From NCBI RefSeq assembly GCF_947301925.1, contig NZ_CAMYUE010000003.1:228406-292405 (forward strand): a DNA stretch of 64,000 nt, in the 5' to 3' direction. This document shows, piece by piece, positions 8,781-17,429 of this stretch. The notes beneath the pieces were generated by a model. That model had not been told where the DNA came from and searched no databases. It was given only the letters and a program-made list of their open reading frames with translations. A program made the position numbers and the translations under genes. This stretch comes from an uncultured Ruminococcus sp. Its GTDB lineage: Bacteria; Bacillota; Clostridia; Oscillospirales; Ruminococcaceae. Position 1 is the first letter of the stretch, and every line of letters begins with the position of its first letter.

Positions 8781-9746
8781 TTATAGTGACTTTTCCATGT
8801 ATCCGCAGGTAAACGGGAAGAAATCGAATTTTTTCGTGTCTGTATGTACAGCTCCCTGTTTTTCGTACCATTTGCGGAGCTTCTCATTTTCTTCAACTAT
8901 GCTGAATACAAGCTTTTCGCAGCCTTTATCCTTTGCTTTTGCGCAGGCGTCGGCGAACAGAGCGCTGCCGATGTTTTTATGCCTGTATTCGGGAAGAACA
9001 CAGAGGTTATTCAGCTCGCATTCATTGTTTTCGAGCAGAAGCAGGGAATAATATCCGATAATTCTTCCGCATTCGGAAAAATATCCGTACATCGGACGTT
9101 GCTCGCTGTCAAACTGCGAGTAGAGTTTATCATCAGTAGTTGCAAAGGCAACAAATCGGGGAGCGTTTTCAACAGTGAAGCCGAACTCGTCTGCAACAGT
9201 CATGAAGCTTGTCCTTATGACTTCCGTACATTCGGGAATATCATCTCTTTCTATAGCCTTTATCGTAAGTATTGAAGGCACTCTGAACTTTTCCAGACGG
9301 TAGAGCCTCTCCTCGTCAAGCTCCGCCTTGCCGTCCTTGTAGTCGTAGCCGAACTTCCTGTAGAACTGGCAGCCTGTAATGGACGAGGGTATCTCTATAC
9401 GCTTTGCACGGAGGAAGTACTCGTCCTTTTCGAGAGTTTCCATAATGAGCCTGCCTACGCCTCTTCCCTGATACTCGGGAAGCACGAATATAGTGAACAG
9501 ACTGCTCTCATCTTCCTTGCCCCAGTAAGGACCGATAGCTCCGCAGCCGATGATAGTATCGTTATCCTCTACTACATAGAAGTGCGTCCAGCCGGCGCGC
9601 TCGAGGATATTCTTAGGCTGCGTGATTTTGACCCACTCTTCCATGGACTCGGCAGGGTAGTCCTTAACGTTGGATATTCTTATAGTTTTTATAACAACAG
9701 CCGAAACTGCTTCTGCATCGGCTGTTTCAAATCTTCTTATGCTCAT
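8781..9746 (-). CDS. Tandem GNAT-domain N-acetyltransferase
   Basis: 321 residues with two complete GNAT folds. Domain 1 (about 1-155) carries LPEYQGRGVGRLIMETL and QFYRKFGY. Domain 2 (about 165-321) carries LPEYRHKNIGSALFADAC and WYEKQGA. In each the R/QxxGxG/A acetyl-CoA loop is visible. Substrates are unknown; double-GNAT proteins may use one half as a scaffold. Its start overlaps the end of the DUF3781 gene by 20 nt, so it is in the same transcription unit. Confidence 0.85.
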   Translation of the reverse strand: MSIRRFETADAEAVSAVVIKTIRISNVKDYPAESMEEWVKITQPKNILERAGWTHFYVVEDNDTIIGCGAIGPYWGKEDESSLFTIFVLPEYQGRGVGRLIMETLEKDEYFLRAKRIEIPSSITGCQFYRKFGYDYKDGKAELDEERLYRLEKFRVPSILTIKAIERDDIPECTEVIRTSFMTVADEFGFTVENAPRFVAFATTDDKLYSQFDSEQRPMYGYFSECGRIIGYYSLLLLENNECELNNLCVLPEYRHKNIGSALFADACAKAKDKGCEKLVFSIVEENEKLRKWYEKQGAVHTDTKKFDFFPFTCGYMEKSL

Positions 9747-9993
9747 TTTCTTTCTCCTTTCTGAGTTTATGTGCGGTGATTATGGTATAGCTGTAGGCAT
9801 TTACGGTAATTATACAGCCGTTCACGGTCACGTACCAGTTCTTGCCTCTGCGCTCGGTAACGGCTTCGGGAGCGCTTATTCTGTCCCTGCACCATTCAAC
9901 GACATCGGCGCAGTCAAGGGAAAGATTTCGCCTTATACGAACTGCGCCAAGCTCCGTAGTATGGAGCTTGGCGATATTGTTCAGTAATTCCAT
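9727..9993 (-). CDS. DUF3781-like small protein
   Basis: 88 residues. The segment DVVEWCRDRI, then GKNWYVTVNGCIITVNAYSYTIITAH, matches my memory of the DUF3781 family of small uncharacterised Firmicute proteins. There is no signal peptide; the tail is highly charged. The ATG shares one nucleotide with the stop of the DUF1015 gene (TAATG), so it is translationally coupled. Its partner genes (a kinase-related DUF1015 protein, GNAT, TcdA) do not reveal its job. Confidence 0.7.
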   Translation of the reverse strand: MELLNNIAKLHTTELGAVRIRRNLSLDCADVVEWCRDRISAPEAVTERRGKNWYVTVNGCIITVNAYSYTIITAHKLRKEKENEHKKI

Positions 9994-11261
9994 TATTCTG
10001 TGATCCTGCGTGCTTCGATGTAGAATCTCTTGTCCTCGGCGTGTCCCATGGAGAATGTCTTTCTCGGGAGAGCGCCGTCTTTGATAACGGTGGGGAAGAG
10101 CTGAGACTTGTCCATATCCGGCAGTATGAACGCAATGCCATTATGCTTCTCAGCAAGTGACTTGACTGTATCGGCGCCGTGGATATAGTCTATCTTGCCG
10201 CCGTTTGCCTTGATGTAGCCGTCCAGGAAGTTCTGGAGAGAACCAACGGACAGGTTCGAGGACTTCTTGTTGATGTAGAGCTTCTTTTCGGTGCCCTTGC
10301 ATGAGCAGATAACGTACTGATCGGATACCTTTGTCTCGGAGAGCTCAAGTGCAGCTGTGAGCTCGCCAATGAGCTTGTCACAGTCCACATCGTACACAAG
10401 GCGGTGGATAGCCTCGAATTTGAGTGCGTCGCTGTGGAGGTTAACTATCTCGGCAAGAGCATATCGGGCAGGGTGATTGGAGAAGTCCTTATCGGGATCA
10501 GCCTTTTTCAGCTGCTCGTAGAACTCCTTGGCAGTAGCGAGGGAGTGGTTTCCGTCGCCCATAGCGTAGAGGAGAACGGGAGTATCGGAAAGACCGTACT
10601 TCTTGCAGAAGGTGTCGGGGTCTGCCAGTGCGCAGAGAGCCTTGTCGACAGCCTCCTGAGCGGATTTGTCTACCAGCCAGCCCTTGATGCTGCCGCCGTT
10701 CTGCATGAGCTCCAGATCGTAGAGCTTGCTGTCGTCGGAAACGGTCTTTGCGAGGGGCTCGATAACAGTATTGTCAGGATCGTCAATGAGTATCATGATG
10801 TGGGGGAGTTCGAGGGGAGCGCCCTGTCTTACCTTGATACGGGGAGGTATACGCTCGATGACAGTAGCCTCGGTAGCTCTTACCTCTGAGGTGCTGCCCT
10901 TTGAGAAATCGTACTTTTCCAGGTCGATAGCGCCCACGATGCCCTGACGGAGAATGCCGTTGCTCTGAACGCGCTCAACGTAGACCATAGCGTCCTTGTA
11001 CTCGGTGAATATACCGTCGGCAAGGTACTTGTCCATAGACTTATGTATATTGTCGATACGCTCTGCAACGCCGTCCTGCTCGAGGTAGAGCTCGGGGAGG
11101 ATAAGGTTCAGCGTAGAGGGAGCGCTGCCCACAGTAGCGCTTACCTCGTCCCAGTACTCAGGCTCGCTGGTGTACTGGTCGCAGGCGATAACGGACCACT
11201 TGTGCATATCGCAGTCCTTGGGGATAAGAATGTCAGCGGAATGAAAAGCAGTTGAGTTCAT
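9993..11261 (-). CDS. DUF1015 family protein (SerK-related)
   Basis: 422 residues. The N-terminus (FHSADILIPKDCDMHKWSVIACDQYTSEPEYWDEV) and the central YAMGDGNHSLATAKEFYE block are diagnostic of DUF1015. Family relatives include the archaeal free-serine kinase SerK, so a small-molecule kinase role is possible but unproven. Start: AAGGAG 8 nt before ATG 11261. It is the first gene of the overlapping DUF1015-DUF3781-GNAT-tcdA run. Confidence 0.85.
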   Translation of the reverse strand: MNSTAFHSADILIPKDCDMHKWSVIACDQYTSEPEYWDEVSATVGSAPSTLNLILPELYLEQDGVAERIDNIHKSMDKYLADGIFTEYKDAMVYVERVQSNGILRQGIVGAIDLEKYDFSKGSTSEVRATEATVIERIPPRIKVRQGAPLELPHIMILIDDPDNTVIEPLAKTVSDDSKLYDLELMQNGGSIKGWLVDKSAQEAVDKALCALADPDTFCKKYGLSDTPVLLYAMGDGNHSLATAKEFYEQLKKADPDKDFSNHPARYALAEIVNLHSDALKFEAIHRLVYDVDCDKLIGELTAALELSETKVSDQYVICSCKGTEKKLYINKKSSNLSVGSLQNFLDGYIKANGGKIDYIHGADTVKSLAEKHNGIAFILPDMDKSQLFPTVIKDGALPRKTFSMGHAEDKRFYIEARRITE

Positions 11262-11403
11262 GGTAAATACTCCTTTATAGTTATTGGTTTTTAGTGCTCA
11301 GTGCTTAGTATGGGCGGATGCCCAAGAGTTTAGAATTGAGAGTTGATGTGCTCTCTTCGCACACATTATTTCAATAAGTCGCCGTCGGACGACACAACAG
11401 CTC
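11262..11403. other. Intergenic low-complexity stretch with short inverted repeats
   Basis: Contains TTAGTGCTCAGTGCTTAG and a 7-bp inverted pair AGAGTTG (11339-11345) / CAACTCT (11405-11411). The style resembles the heptad repeats at 33.1-33.2 kb. The right arm forms the last codons of maf. Confidence 0.4.
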
Positions 11404-11961
11404 TCAACTCTGAACTTTTTTCATTTCATTAAAGAGCCTGCCCACGGGAAGCCCCACCACATTGAAGAAATCTCCGTCAATGTGGGAGATAAGTGCGGAG
11501 CCAAGCCCCTGTATGCCGTAGCCTCCCGCCTTGTCGTAGGGCTCATCGGTATCGGCGTAGGCCTCTATTTCGGCAGCCGTGAGTTCCCTGAAAGTAACGT
11601 CTGTCACCTCGGAAAAGGAGGAGATCCTGCCGCCGCTGATAATGCAGCAGCCCGTGACTACCTGATGTGTACGTCCCGAGAGCTTGGATATATCGGCAAT
11701 GCACTGAGCTTTGTCCTTAGGCTTGCCCAGTATCTCGCCGCCGCAGATCACCGTGGTGTCGCAGCCTATAACAACGCTGTCGGGGTACTTTTCCGCAGCC
11801 GCTTTTGCTTTCAGCACCGCAAGATACTCGGAAGCCTTCATGGGCTCGATATCGGGGGGGAGAGTCTCGTCGCAGTCCGTTGAGACCGCCTCGAAATCCT
11901 CGGTTATGTATCTCATCAGCTCACGCCGTCTCGGTGAAGCTGATGCAAGTATTATCTTCAT
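11404..11961 (-). CDS. maf: Maf/YhdE nucleotide pyrophosphatase
   Basis: 185 residues from ATG 11961 (GGAG, spacing 6); ATGs at 11964 and 11973 are alternatives. Maf signatures: KIILASASPRRRELM at the start, GCDTTVICGGEILGKPKD, SGRTHQVVTG, and EPYDKAGGYGIQGLG with the conserved catalytic residues. Maf enzymes hydrolyse non-canonical or modified NTPs (dTTP/UTP type or 7-methyl-GTP type). A septum-inhibition role is known in Bacillus. The final codons and stop lie inside a repeat-like sequence, so the C-terminus may have been remodelled. Confidence 0.93.
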   Translation of the reverse strand: MKIILASASPRRRELMRYITEDFEAVSTDCDETLPPDIEPMKASEYLAVLKAKAAAEKYPDSVVIGCDTTVICGGEILGKPKDKAQCIADISKLSGRTHQVVTGCCIISGGRISSFSEVTDVTFRELTAAEIEAYADTDEPYDKAGGYGIQGLGSALISHIDGDFFNVVGLPVGRLFNEMKKVQS

Positions 11962-11982
11962 CATATTCTCCATATCTTTATT

Positions 11983-12411
11983 TCACGGCTCCCATACGAA
12001 AAGCCCCTCCGACTTTGCAAGCTGCTCCATCAGCTGTCTTATCCCGCCCGCAGAGGAGAACACCGTCATGTGTGTGTCGTCTGTATCCACGGAAATAAGG
12101 GTATCCTCGGAAGGTATGAGTATATACACCAGTCCGTCCGCGGCCATGATAAGGTCTGAGAGCTGCTGCGGAGAGGGCGCGGCTGTCTCATGTTCTCTAA
12201 GGCAGTCGTATGCCGTGACGTCGTAATAGCAGTTGAGTTTCAGTATGATATTCAGGAATTTTCTGCGGAGCTCCGCAGAATAGGGCGGATCGAGGAAAAA
12301 CTTCTCGATCCCGAAGAAATTGCCGCCTGAGTCCTCGGGGACGCGCCGCGGAAGGAAGTCCACAACGAAATATTCACCGCCGAGGAGGCGTTCTGTAAGC
12401 TGTTCGTTCAT
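11983..12411 (-). CDS. Hypothetical cytosolic protein
   Basis: 142 residues, acidic, no signal or membrane segment, no family recognised. It starts MNEQLTERLLGGEYFVVDFLP and ends KSEGLFVWEP. A promoter with consensus -35 lies upstream and maf starts about 20 nt downstream, so it is probably the first gene of a maf-containing unit. The block YILIPSEDTLISVDTDDTHM looks like a beta-rich core. Function not assignable. Confidence 0.65.
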   Translation of the reverse strand: MNEQLTERLLGGEYFVVDFLPRRVPEDSGGNFFGIEKFFLDPPYSAELRRKFLNIILKLNCYYDVTAYDCLREHETAAPSPQQLSDLIMAADGLVYILIPSEDTLISVDTDDTHMTVFSSAGGIRQLMEQLAKSEGLFVWEP

Positions 12412-12443
12412 AGCTGCCTCTTTAATAGTTTATTCTACAATCA

Positions 12444-12472
12444 ATTCTATCACAAGGACAGTTGTATGTCAA
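12444..12472 (-). promoter_or_regulatory. Promoter of the 12411-11404 unit
   Basis: Minus strand TTGACA (12467-12472), 17 nt, TAGAAT (12444-12449). Confidence 0.78.
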
Positions 12473-12558
12473 GGCAGGAAGTCCTCTCATTGTTCATTTT
12501 GTATCAGTATTCGTAAGAATTATTGAATATTTTTTACTGTATCATTTTTGTGTCACTA

Positions 12559-12587
12559 TTGAATTGTGAATTGAAATGTTGTATAAT
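12559..12587 (+). promoter_or_regulatory. Promoter of the MATE gene
   Basis: TTGAAT (12559-12564), 17 nt, TATAAT (12582-12587), 40 bp before the start codon. Confidence 0.75.
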
Positions 12588-12626
12588 TATTAGGTATTTA
12601 TTTATGTAAAAGAGGGTAATAATGAT

Positions 12627-14132
12627 ATGAATGAAAGAGGATTCGGAGGACCGCGCGGCAATTACGGACCTCCGCAGGGGATAGGCGGACCACCTCCGGG
12701 TGCAGGCGGACCACCTCCGGGCGCAGGCGGACCACCTCGGGGCGCAGGCGGACCTCCCGATGGAATGGGCAATCCGCTGGGATATGCTCCTGTGCGCTCG
12801 CTGATGATGAAGTTTGCAATACCCAGTATAATCGGTATGCTGGTAAGTGCTCTTTATAATATGGTAGATCAGCTGTTTATCGGAAAAGCAGTTGGTACCC
12901 TGGGCAACACGGCTACCTCCATAGCCTTCCCCTTTACGACGGGGTGTATGGCACTGGCGCTTCTGCTGGGAATAGGCGGCGCGTCATGCTTCAATCTCAC
13001 CCTTGGAATGGGCGATAAGAAAAGAGCTCCCTATTTTGCGGGAAATGCTCTTTCGCTTATGGTGGTCAGCGGAGTTATCCTTTCCGCGTTGACACTGATA
13101 TTCCTGACGCCTCTGCTGAAATGCTTCGGCGCCACGCCTGCAGTGCTGCCCTATGCGCAGGAATATGTAAAGTATACGGCACTGGGCTTCCCGTTCCTGA
13201 TACTCACATCGGGAGGCGGACATATAATCCGTGCGGACGGCAGTCCGAAAATGACCATGATATGCAACATCACGGGCGCTGTGATAAACACGGTGCTTGA
13301 TGCAGTGTTTGTTCTCGGCCTTGACTGGGGAATGAAGGGCGCTGCTATCGCTACTGTGATCGGACAGGTGGTTTCGGCCGTGATCGTAGTGGTTTACTGC
13401 TTCAACTTCAAGACGGTCTACCTTTTCGGTATGCACCTTTTCCCGAAGGGAAACATAGTCGGCAGGATATGCTCCATAGGAATGGCTTCCTGCTTCAATC
13501 AGCTGGCTATTGCCGTTGTGCAGATCGTTCTCAATAATTCTCTGAGACATTACGGAGCTCTTTCGGAGTACGGTGCAGATGATCCCATAGCTGTAGCGGG
13601 TATCGTCATGAAGGTCAATATGATAGTATTCTCCATTGTTATCGGACTTGCTCAGGGAACCCAGCCCATCGAGAGCTTCAACTACGGTGCGCAGAAGTAC
13701 GACAGAGTAAGGAGCGCATTCTGGATGGCTCTGAAGACGGGAGCTGCCATATCTCTGGTGGCGTTCGTGATCTTCCAGCTGTTCCCGAAGCAGATACTCG
13801 GCGTATTCGCCAATGATCAGGCAAGCGCGGGATATTATAAGTTCGGAGCCAGATTCTTCCGAATATCATTTTTCTTCACCTGGCTGAACTGTCTCCAGCC
13901 CATAACCTCCACGTTCTTCACGTCCATAGGAAAGCCCATAAAGGGTGTGTTCCTGTCGCTGACAAGGCAGATACTCTTCTTCCTGCCGCTGCTGCTGGTG
14001 CTTCCTATGTTCTTTGATATAGACGGTATCCTTTATACAGGACCTATCGCAGACGGACTTGCTGCTCTGGTTGCCGTTCTTATGGCACGGCATGAGTTCA
14101 AGGAAATGCGGAAGCTGGACTTCTATTATTAA
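12627..14132 (+). CDS. MATE-family multidrug/Na+ antiporter with Gly-Pro-rich N-terminal head
   Basis: 501 residues. From about residue 55 the protein is a standard 12-helix MATE exporter (SLMMKFAIPSIIGMLVSALYNMVDQLFIGKAVG... GAAIATVIGQ... GLAQGTQPIESFNYGA), closest in style to MepA/NorM-type efflux pumps. The first ~50 residues are unusual: a run of GGPPPGA repeats encoded by 21-bp DNA repeats. The ATG at 12627 has AGAGGG 10 nt upstream. Substrate cannot be predicted. A terminator follows at 14142. The head would lie on the cytoplasmic side. Confidence 0.92.
   Translation: MNERGFGGPRGNYGPPQGIGGPPPGAGGPPPGAGGPPRGAGGPPDGMGNPLGYAPVRSLMMKFAIPSIIGMLVSALYNMVDQLFIGKAVGTLGNTATSIAFPFTTGCMALALLLGIGGASCFNLTLGMGDKKRAPYFAGNALSLMVVSGVILSALTLIFLTPLLKCFGATPAVLPYAQEYVKYTALGFPFLILTSGGGHIIRADGSPKMTMICNITGAVINTVLDAVFVLGLDWGMKGAAIATVIGQVVSAVIVVVYCFNFKTVYLFGMHLFPKGNIVGRICSIGMASCFNQLAIAVVQIVLNNSLRHYGALSEYGADDPIAVAGIVMKVNMIVFSIVIGLAQGTQPIESFNYGAQKYDRVRSAFWMALKTGAAISLVAFVIFQLFPKQILGVFANDQASAGYYKFGARFFRISFFFTWLNCLQPITSTFFTSIGKPIKGVFLSLTRQILFFLPLLLVLPMFFDIDGILYTGPIADGLAALVAVLMARHEFKEMRKLDFYY
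12684..12767 (+). repeat. Four 21-bp tandem repeats inside the MATE gene
   Basis: Four copies of a 21-bp unit starting GGCGGACC (at 12684, 12705, 12726 and 12747; the last is diverged), encoding the GGPPPGA heptad. Copy number may vary between strains by slippage. Confidence 0.85.
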
Positions 14133-14141
14133 AACAAAAAT

Positions 14142-14177
14142 AAAATTCCCGCAGTATTGATTTATTGTGGGAATTTT
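14142..14177 (+). terminator. Terminator after the MATE gene
   Basis: Stem AAAATTCCCGCA (14142-14153) / TGTGGGAATTTT (14166-14177). It overlaps the promoter of the next tRNA gene. Confidence 0.75.
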
Positions 14178-14185
14178 GTTATAAT
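14157..14185 (+). promoter_or_regulatory. Promoter of tRNA-Gln
   Basis: TTGATT (14157-14162), 17 nt, TATAAT (14180-14185). The -35 sits in the loop of the preceding terminator hairpin. Confidence 0.75.
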
Positions 14186-14197
14186 ATTTAGGTGTGC

Positions 14198-14272
14198 TGG
14201 GGCATAGCCAAGCGGTAAGGCAACAGACTTTGACTCTGTCACTCGTGGGTTCAAATCCCGCTGCCCCAACCA
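14198..14272 (+). tRNA. tRNA-Gln (anticodon TTG)
   Basis: 75 nt with CCA encoded. The acceptor TGGGGCA pairs with TGCCCCA. The D-arm is GCC...GGC, and the anticodon stem ACAGA/TCTGT has loop CTTTGAC giving anticodon TTG. The T-arm carries GGTTCAAATCC. A T-rich terminator hairpin follows. Confidence 0.95.
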
Positions 14273-14294
14273 GCGCCGGGCGGGCGCGCGCAGT

Positions 14295-14330
14295 TTCGCG
14301 GCTTAGTTTTACTGAGCCGCGAATTTTTTT
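14295..14330 (+). terminator. Terminator of tRNA-Gln
   Basis: Stem TTCGCGGCT / AGCCGCGAA (14295-14323) followed by seven T. Confidence 0.85.
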
Positions 14331-14377
14331 CGCGACCCATACCGTATCTAAATCGCTTCACCTTGCCGGCACAGCTC

Positions 14378-14407
14378 GCGTTTCACATATTGTGGAACGC
14401 TTTTTTT
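14378..14407 (+). terminator. Second hairpin with T-run
   Basis: GCGTTTCACA (14378-14387) / TGTGGAACGC (14391-14400), then TTTTTTT. Possibly a second terminator or a repeat remnant; the core TTTCACAT..TTGTG also occurs in the palindromic element at about 18.5 kb. Confidence 0.6.
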
Positions 14408-14533
14408 ATTCACGAAAATTTTTTCAGATTATATGAAACACTTTCCGTTTTGGTATCGATAGTAATGTATGAAGGCGAACGGAGCAGAGAGCTGCCGTAC
14501 AAAAGCCGGTTATTCAAATAAGGAGAGTTAAAT

Positions 14534-15214
14534 ATGAAAAAAAGAATTATTGCTGCAATTACAATATCCATGCTTCTGGTGGGCTGCGGAGAGATATCGG
14601 TCAAAGATGCTGATGTCTCGGAGCTCAGCTTACAGAAGGTGACTACAACGTCCGTTGCCGGGACTCAGGCTTCTACAGAAGCGACTTCCGCAACAGCTGA
14701 AAAGACAGAGCAGACTTCAGAGGCTGCAAAGCCTTCCGAGAATACAGGCGCAGATGCTTCCGCTGATGTACAGTCAGAGGCACAGGCCGAGCCTGCCCCT
14801 GCTGATGTACAGGCAGATAATACCGTGCCCGACTCTCAGCCTGCGGCTGATGCATCTCAGAAGGATCCCTTCGCAGGCACTTTCTATGAGAGCAAGGTGG
14901 GCAGAGGCGCAATGACTATCACAAATATCGGAGACGCTACATACAGCGTTAAGGTAAGCTGGCCGGGCACATCTTCCGGAGAAATGATCTATGAGGTCAG
15001 CGGAGAGTTCAATGGCAGAGGCGTGATGCATTACACGGACTGCGTGAAGAAGTACAGAACCACCACGGATAATGTCAACTTTAACGATGAGGTAGAATAT
15101 ACCGACGGAACAGGTTATTTCATGATTTCAAACGATGGTGAGAATGAAGGTATCACCTGGCACAGTGATAAAGCTGAAGATGGAGGTTATGACTTCCGGT
15201 TTATCAGGTCATGA
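14534..15214 (+). CDS. Lipoprotein with Thr/Ser/Ala-rich linker, function unknown
   Basis: 226 residues. Signal peptide with lipobox LLVGC (Cys about residue 18) anchors it to the outer face of the membrane. Residues ~35-115 are a low-complexity Thr/Ser/Ala/Glu linker. The C-terminal ~110 residues form a compact, probably beta-sheet domain (FAGTFYESKVGRGAMTITN ... YDFRFIRS). AAGGAG precedes the ATG. No family recognised; similar small beta-domain lipoproteins are common in ruminococci. Confidence 0.75.
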   Translation: MKKRIIAAITISMLLVGCGEISVKDADVSELSLQKVTTTSVAGTQASTEATSATAEKTEQTSEAAKPSENTGADASADVQSEAQAEPAPADVQADNTVPDSQPAADASQKDPFAGTFYESKVGRGAMTITNIGDATYSVKVSWPGTSSGEMIYEVSGEFNGRGVMHYTDCVKKYRTTTDNVNFNDEVEYTDGTGYFMISNDGENEGITWHSDKAEDGGYDFRFIRS

Positions 15215-15244
15215 GGGAAAAAAGGATAAATATGTGAAAAAACG

Positions 15245-15268
15245 GAGCGGCTTTGGGGCCGCTCTTTT
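15245..15268 (+). terminator. Terminator after the lipoprotein gene
   Basis: GAGCGGC / GCCGCTC hairpin followed by TTTTGTTTT. Confidence 0.8.
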
Positions 15269-15549
15269 GTTTTGAAAAAGAGGAGATTATATTACATAAT
15301 ATAGATATTATATTAGATATTATTAAAATGTAATAACGGCAGCTGATTTTCCTTACGGTATATTTTTCTTGGCAAACAATTGTGGACATAGTCAAAATAG
15401 TAAAATGTCATATGTTTTTTATATATCTGCGAACAGCTTAAAATGCGATATTAGCGGCACGAAATGAAGTCGGCGGCAAATGCGTTTTGGTATTTTGCAT
15501 ATATTTACGTCCCGTATATTATACAAAACCCCGAATAATGGAAAAGCTA
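15269..15549. other. AT-rich intergenic region, no gene seen
   Basis: About 280 bp of AT-rich DNA with short ATATTATATTAGATATTATT repeats. I see no ORF with a ribosome site and no RNA gene in it. Confidence 0.5.
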
Positions 15550-15578
15550 TTGACATCACGCTGAATAGGGTGTAATAT
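15550..15578 (+). promoter_or_regulatory. Promoter of the sugar-binding lipoprotein gene
   Basis: TTGACA (15550-15555), 17 nt, TAATAT (15573-15578); a shifted TATAAT follows at 15576. The mRNA leader is about 55 nt. Confidence 0.72.
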
Positions 15579-15644
15579 AATATTATAAACATAATTAACA
15601 TCCGCTTCTACGGAAGCTTATACCATTCAGGGGGTAGTATTATC

Positions 15645-16763
15645 ATGAAGAAGCTTATTGCAGCAGCTATGGCTACGGTCATGGTCGGAAGTCTTGCATC
15701 CTGCGGCAAGGATCAGGGCTCAAAAGAGGAAGAGACAAAAAAGATCGGTCTGGCAATGCCTACTCAGGATCTTGAGCGCTGGAACAACGACGGCGAGTAC
15801 CTGAAGAAGCAGTTCGAGGAAGCAGGCTATGAGGTAGAGCTCAAGTATTCACAGGGCGATGCCACAAAACAGAATAATGACATAATCGGTATGATCGCTG
15901 ACGGAGTTGATCTTCTGCTGGTGGCTCCTGTTGAGGGAGACAAGCTGTCAAAGACTCTCGATGAGGCAAAGGCAAAGAATATCCCTGTGGTTTCCTATGA
16001 CCGTCTTATAATGGATACAGACGCTATCACATATTATGTATCCTTCGATAACTATACAGTAGGTAAGCTTCAGGGCGAATTTGTCCGCGACGAGCTCCAG
16101 CTGAATTCCACCGACGGACCTTACAATGTAGAGTTCGTTTCGGGAGATCCGGGAGATAACAATGCACGTTATTTCTTCAGCGGCGCTTATGATACACTTC
16201 AGAGCTATATCGATTCGGGCAAGATCGTTGTTCCTTCGGGCAAGACCACCTTTGAGCGCGTTGCTACCGACGGCTGGACCAGTGACAATGCCGAGAAGGA
16301 TATGAAGACGAATCTGTCGTCCAATTATAAGGATAAGGAACTCGATGCTGTTGTATGCTCCAACGATTCCACGGCTCTCGGCGTAACAAGAGCTATCGAA
16401 TCGAGCTACAAGGGCAGAAACCTTCCTCTTATCACAGGACAGGACGGCGATATCGAGAATCTCCGCAATATCGTTGACGGAAAGCAGTCTATGACTGTTT
16501 ACAAGAATATCAACGACGAGGCAGGCGTTGCTCTTGAAGTCTGCAAGAAGCTCCTGGCAGACGAGATACCTGCTGCAAGTCTTGTTGATTCGCTGTCTGT
16601 AGAGTGCGAATTCGATACAGACTCCTACAACAACGGCAAGAAGTATGTTCAGTCCTATCTGCTGGTACCCAATGTCATCACAAAGGATAATCTCCAGCTT
16701 CTGGTAAACACAGGCCTTTACCAGTGGGACGCTGATGACAAGTATCTCGAACTTGTTAAGTGA
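15645..16763 (+). CDS. Orphan sugar-binding ABC lipoprotein (ChvE/XylF-like)
   Basis: 372 residues. Lipobox SLASC (Cys about 20). The mature part is a periplasmic-binding-protein fold of the simple-sugar class: KIGLAMPTQDLERWNNDGEYLKKQFEEAGYEV, PVVSYDRLIMDTDAITYYVSFDN, DAVVCSNDSTALGV, LPLITGQDGD. This places it with D-xylose/ChvE-type multiple-sugar receptors. No ATPase or permease genes adjoin it, and a terminator follows at once, so it must use a transporter elsewhere or act as a sugar sensor. Confidence 0.88.
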   Translation: MKKLIAAAMATVMVGSLASCGKDQGSKEEETKKIGLAMPTQDLERWNNDGEYLKKQFEEAGYEVELKYSQGDATKQNNDIIGMIADGVDLLLVAPVEGDKLSKTLDEAKAKNIPVVSYDRLIMDTDAITYYVSFDNYTVGKLQGEFVRDELQLNSTDGPYNVEFVSGDPGDNNARYFFSGAYDTLQSYIDSGKIVVPSGKTTFERVATDGWTSDNAEKDMKTNLSSNYKDKELDAVVCSNDSTALGVTRAIESSYKGRNLPLITGQDGDIENLRNIVDGKQSMTVYKNINDEAGVALEVCKKLLADEIPAASLVDSLSVECEFDTDSYNNGKKYVQSYLLVPNVITKDNLQLLVNTGLYQWDADDKYLELVK

Positions 16764-16775
16764 TTGTATATTAAA

Positions 16776-16803
16776 AGAGACTGTCTGACGGCAGTCTCTT
16801 TTT
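16776..16803 (+). terminator. Terminator after the sugar-binding protein gene
   Basis: AGAGACTG / CAGTCTCT hairpin followed by TTTTT. Confidence 0.85.
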
Positions 16804-16896
16804 CATTATCCGAAACTGTAATTGCGTGATTGTTGCTTTTTTGTTCGTTTTGTGTTATAATGCAATAAAACAGTTCATGCAACGAGGTGAATCAGT

Positions 16897-17379
16897 ATGA
16901 AAAGGAAAGATTATATAAGCTGGGACGAGTATTTCATGGGCATCGCCATGCTCTCGGCACAGCGCAGCAAGGACAACTCCACACAGGTCGGGGCCTGCAT
17001 AGTCAACGACAAGCACAAGATCGTATCTGTGGGCTATAACGGTATGCCTACGGGCTGTGATGATGATGATATGCCCTGGGAGCGTGAGGGCGAGACTCCT
17101 CTCGATACCAAGTATCCCTTTGTGTGCCATGCGGAGCTGAATGCTATACTCAACAGCAGCTTCGGCAGCCTCAGCGGCTGTACTCTCTATGTTACTCTTT
17201 TTCCCTGCAACGAGTGCGCAAAGGCCATAATCCAGTCGGGTATAAAGAGAGTGGTTTACAAGTGCAACAAGTATGCCGATACAGACAGCGTAAAGGCCTC
17301 CTGCATACTCTTTGACAAGTGCGGAGTTTCTGTGGAGGAGTACCAGTCCAGCGGCAAGGATATAGTCCTTTCCATGTAA
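16897..17379 (+). CDS. comEB: dCMP deaminase (ComEB-like)
   Basis: 160 residues. Zinc deaminase motifs CHAE (near residue 76) and PCNEC (near residue 107) provide the Zn ligands and catalytic Glu. VGACIVNDKHKIVSVGYNGMPTGCDDD is characteristic of dCMP deaminases. The product dUMP feeds thymidylate synthesis. GAGGTGA precedes ATG 16897, and a TATAAT at 16855-16860 could be its -10. Confidence 0.93.
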   Translation: MKRKDYISWDEYFMGIAMLSAQRSKDNSTQVGACIVNDKHKIVSVGYNGMPTGCDDDDMPWEREGETPLDTKYPFVCHAELNAILNSSFGSLSGCTLYVTLFPCNECAKAIIQSGIKRVVYKCNKYADTDSVKASCILFDKCGVSVEEYQSSGKDIVLSM

Positions 17380-17393
17380 CGGGGGAGAAGACG

Positions 17394-17429
17394 ATGATGA
17401 AGCGAATTAACTGCTCGGTGCAGCTTTGA
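17394..17429 (+). CDS. Putative 11-residue leader peptide of the radical SAM gene
   Basis: MMKRINCSVQL, with GGGGGAG 6 nt upstream. Its last codons overlap the 5' arm of two mutually exclusive hairpins (17414-17475). That position is what a transcription-attenuation leader peptide needs; translation is unproven. Confidence 0.4.
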   Translation: MMKRINCSVQL

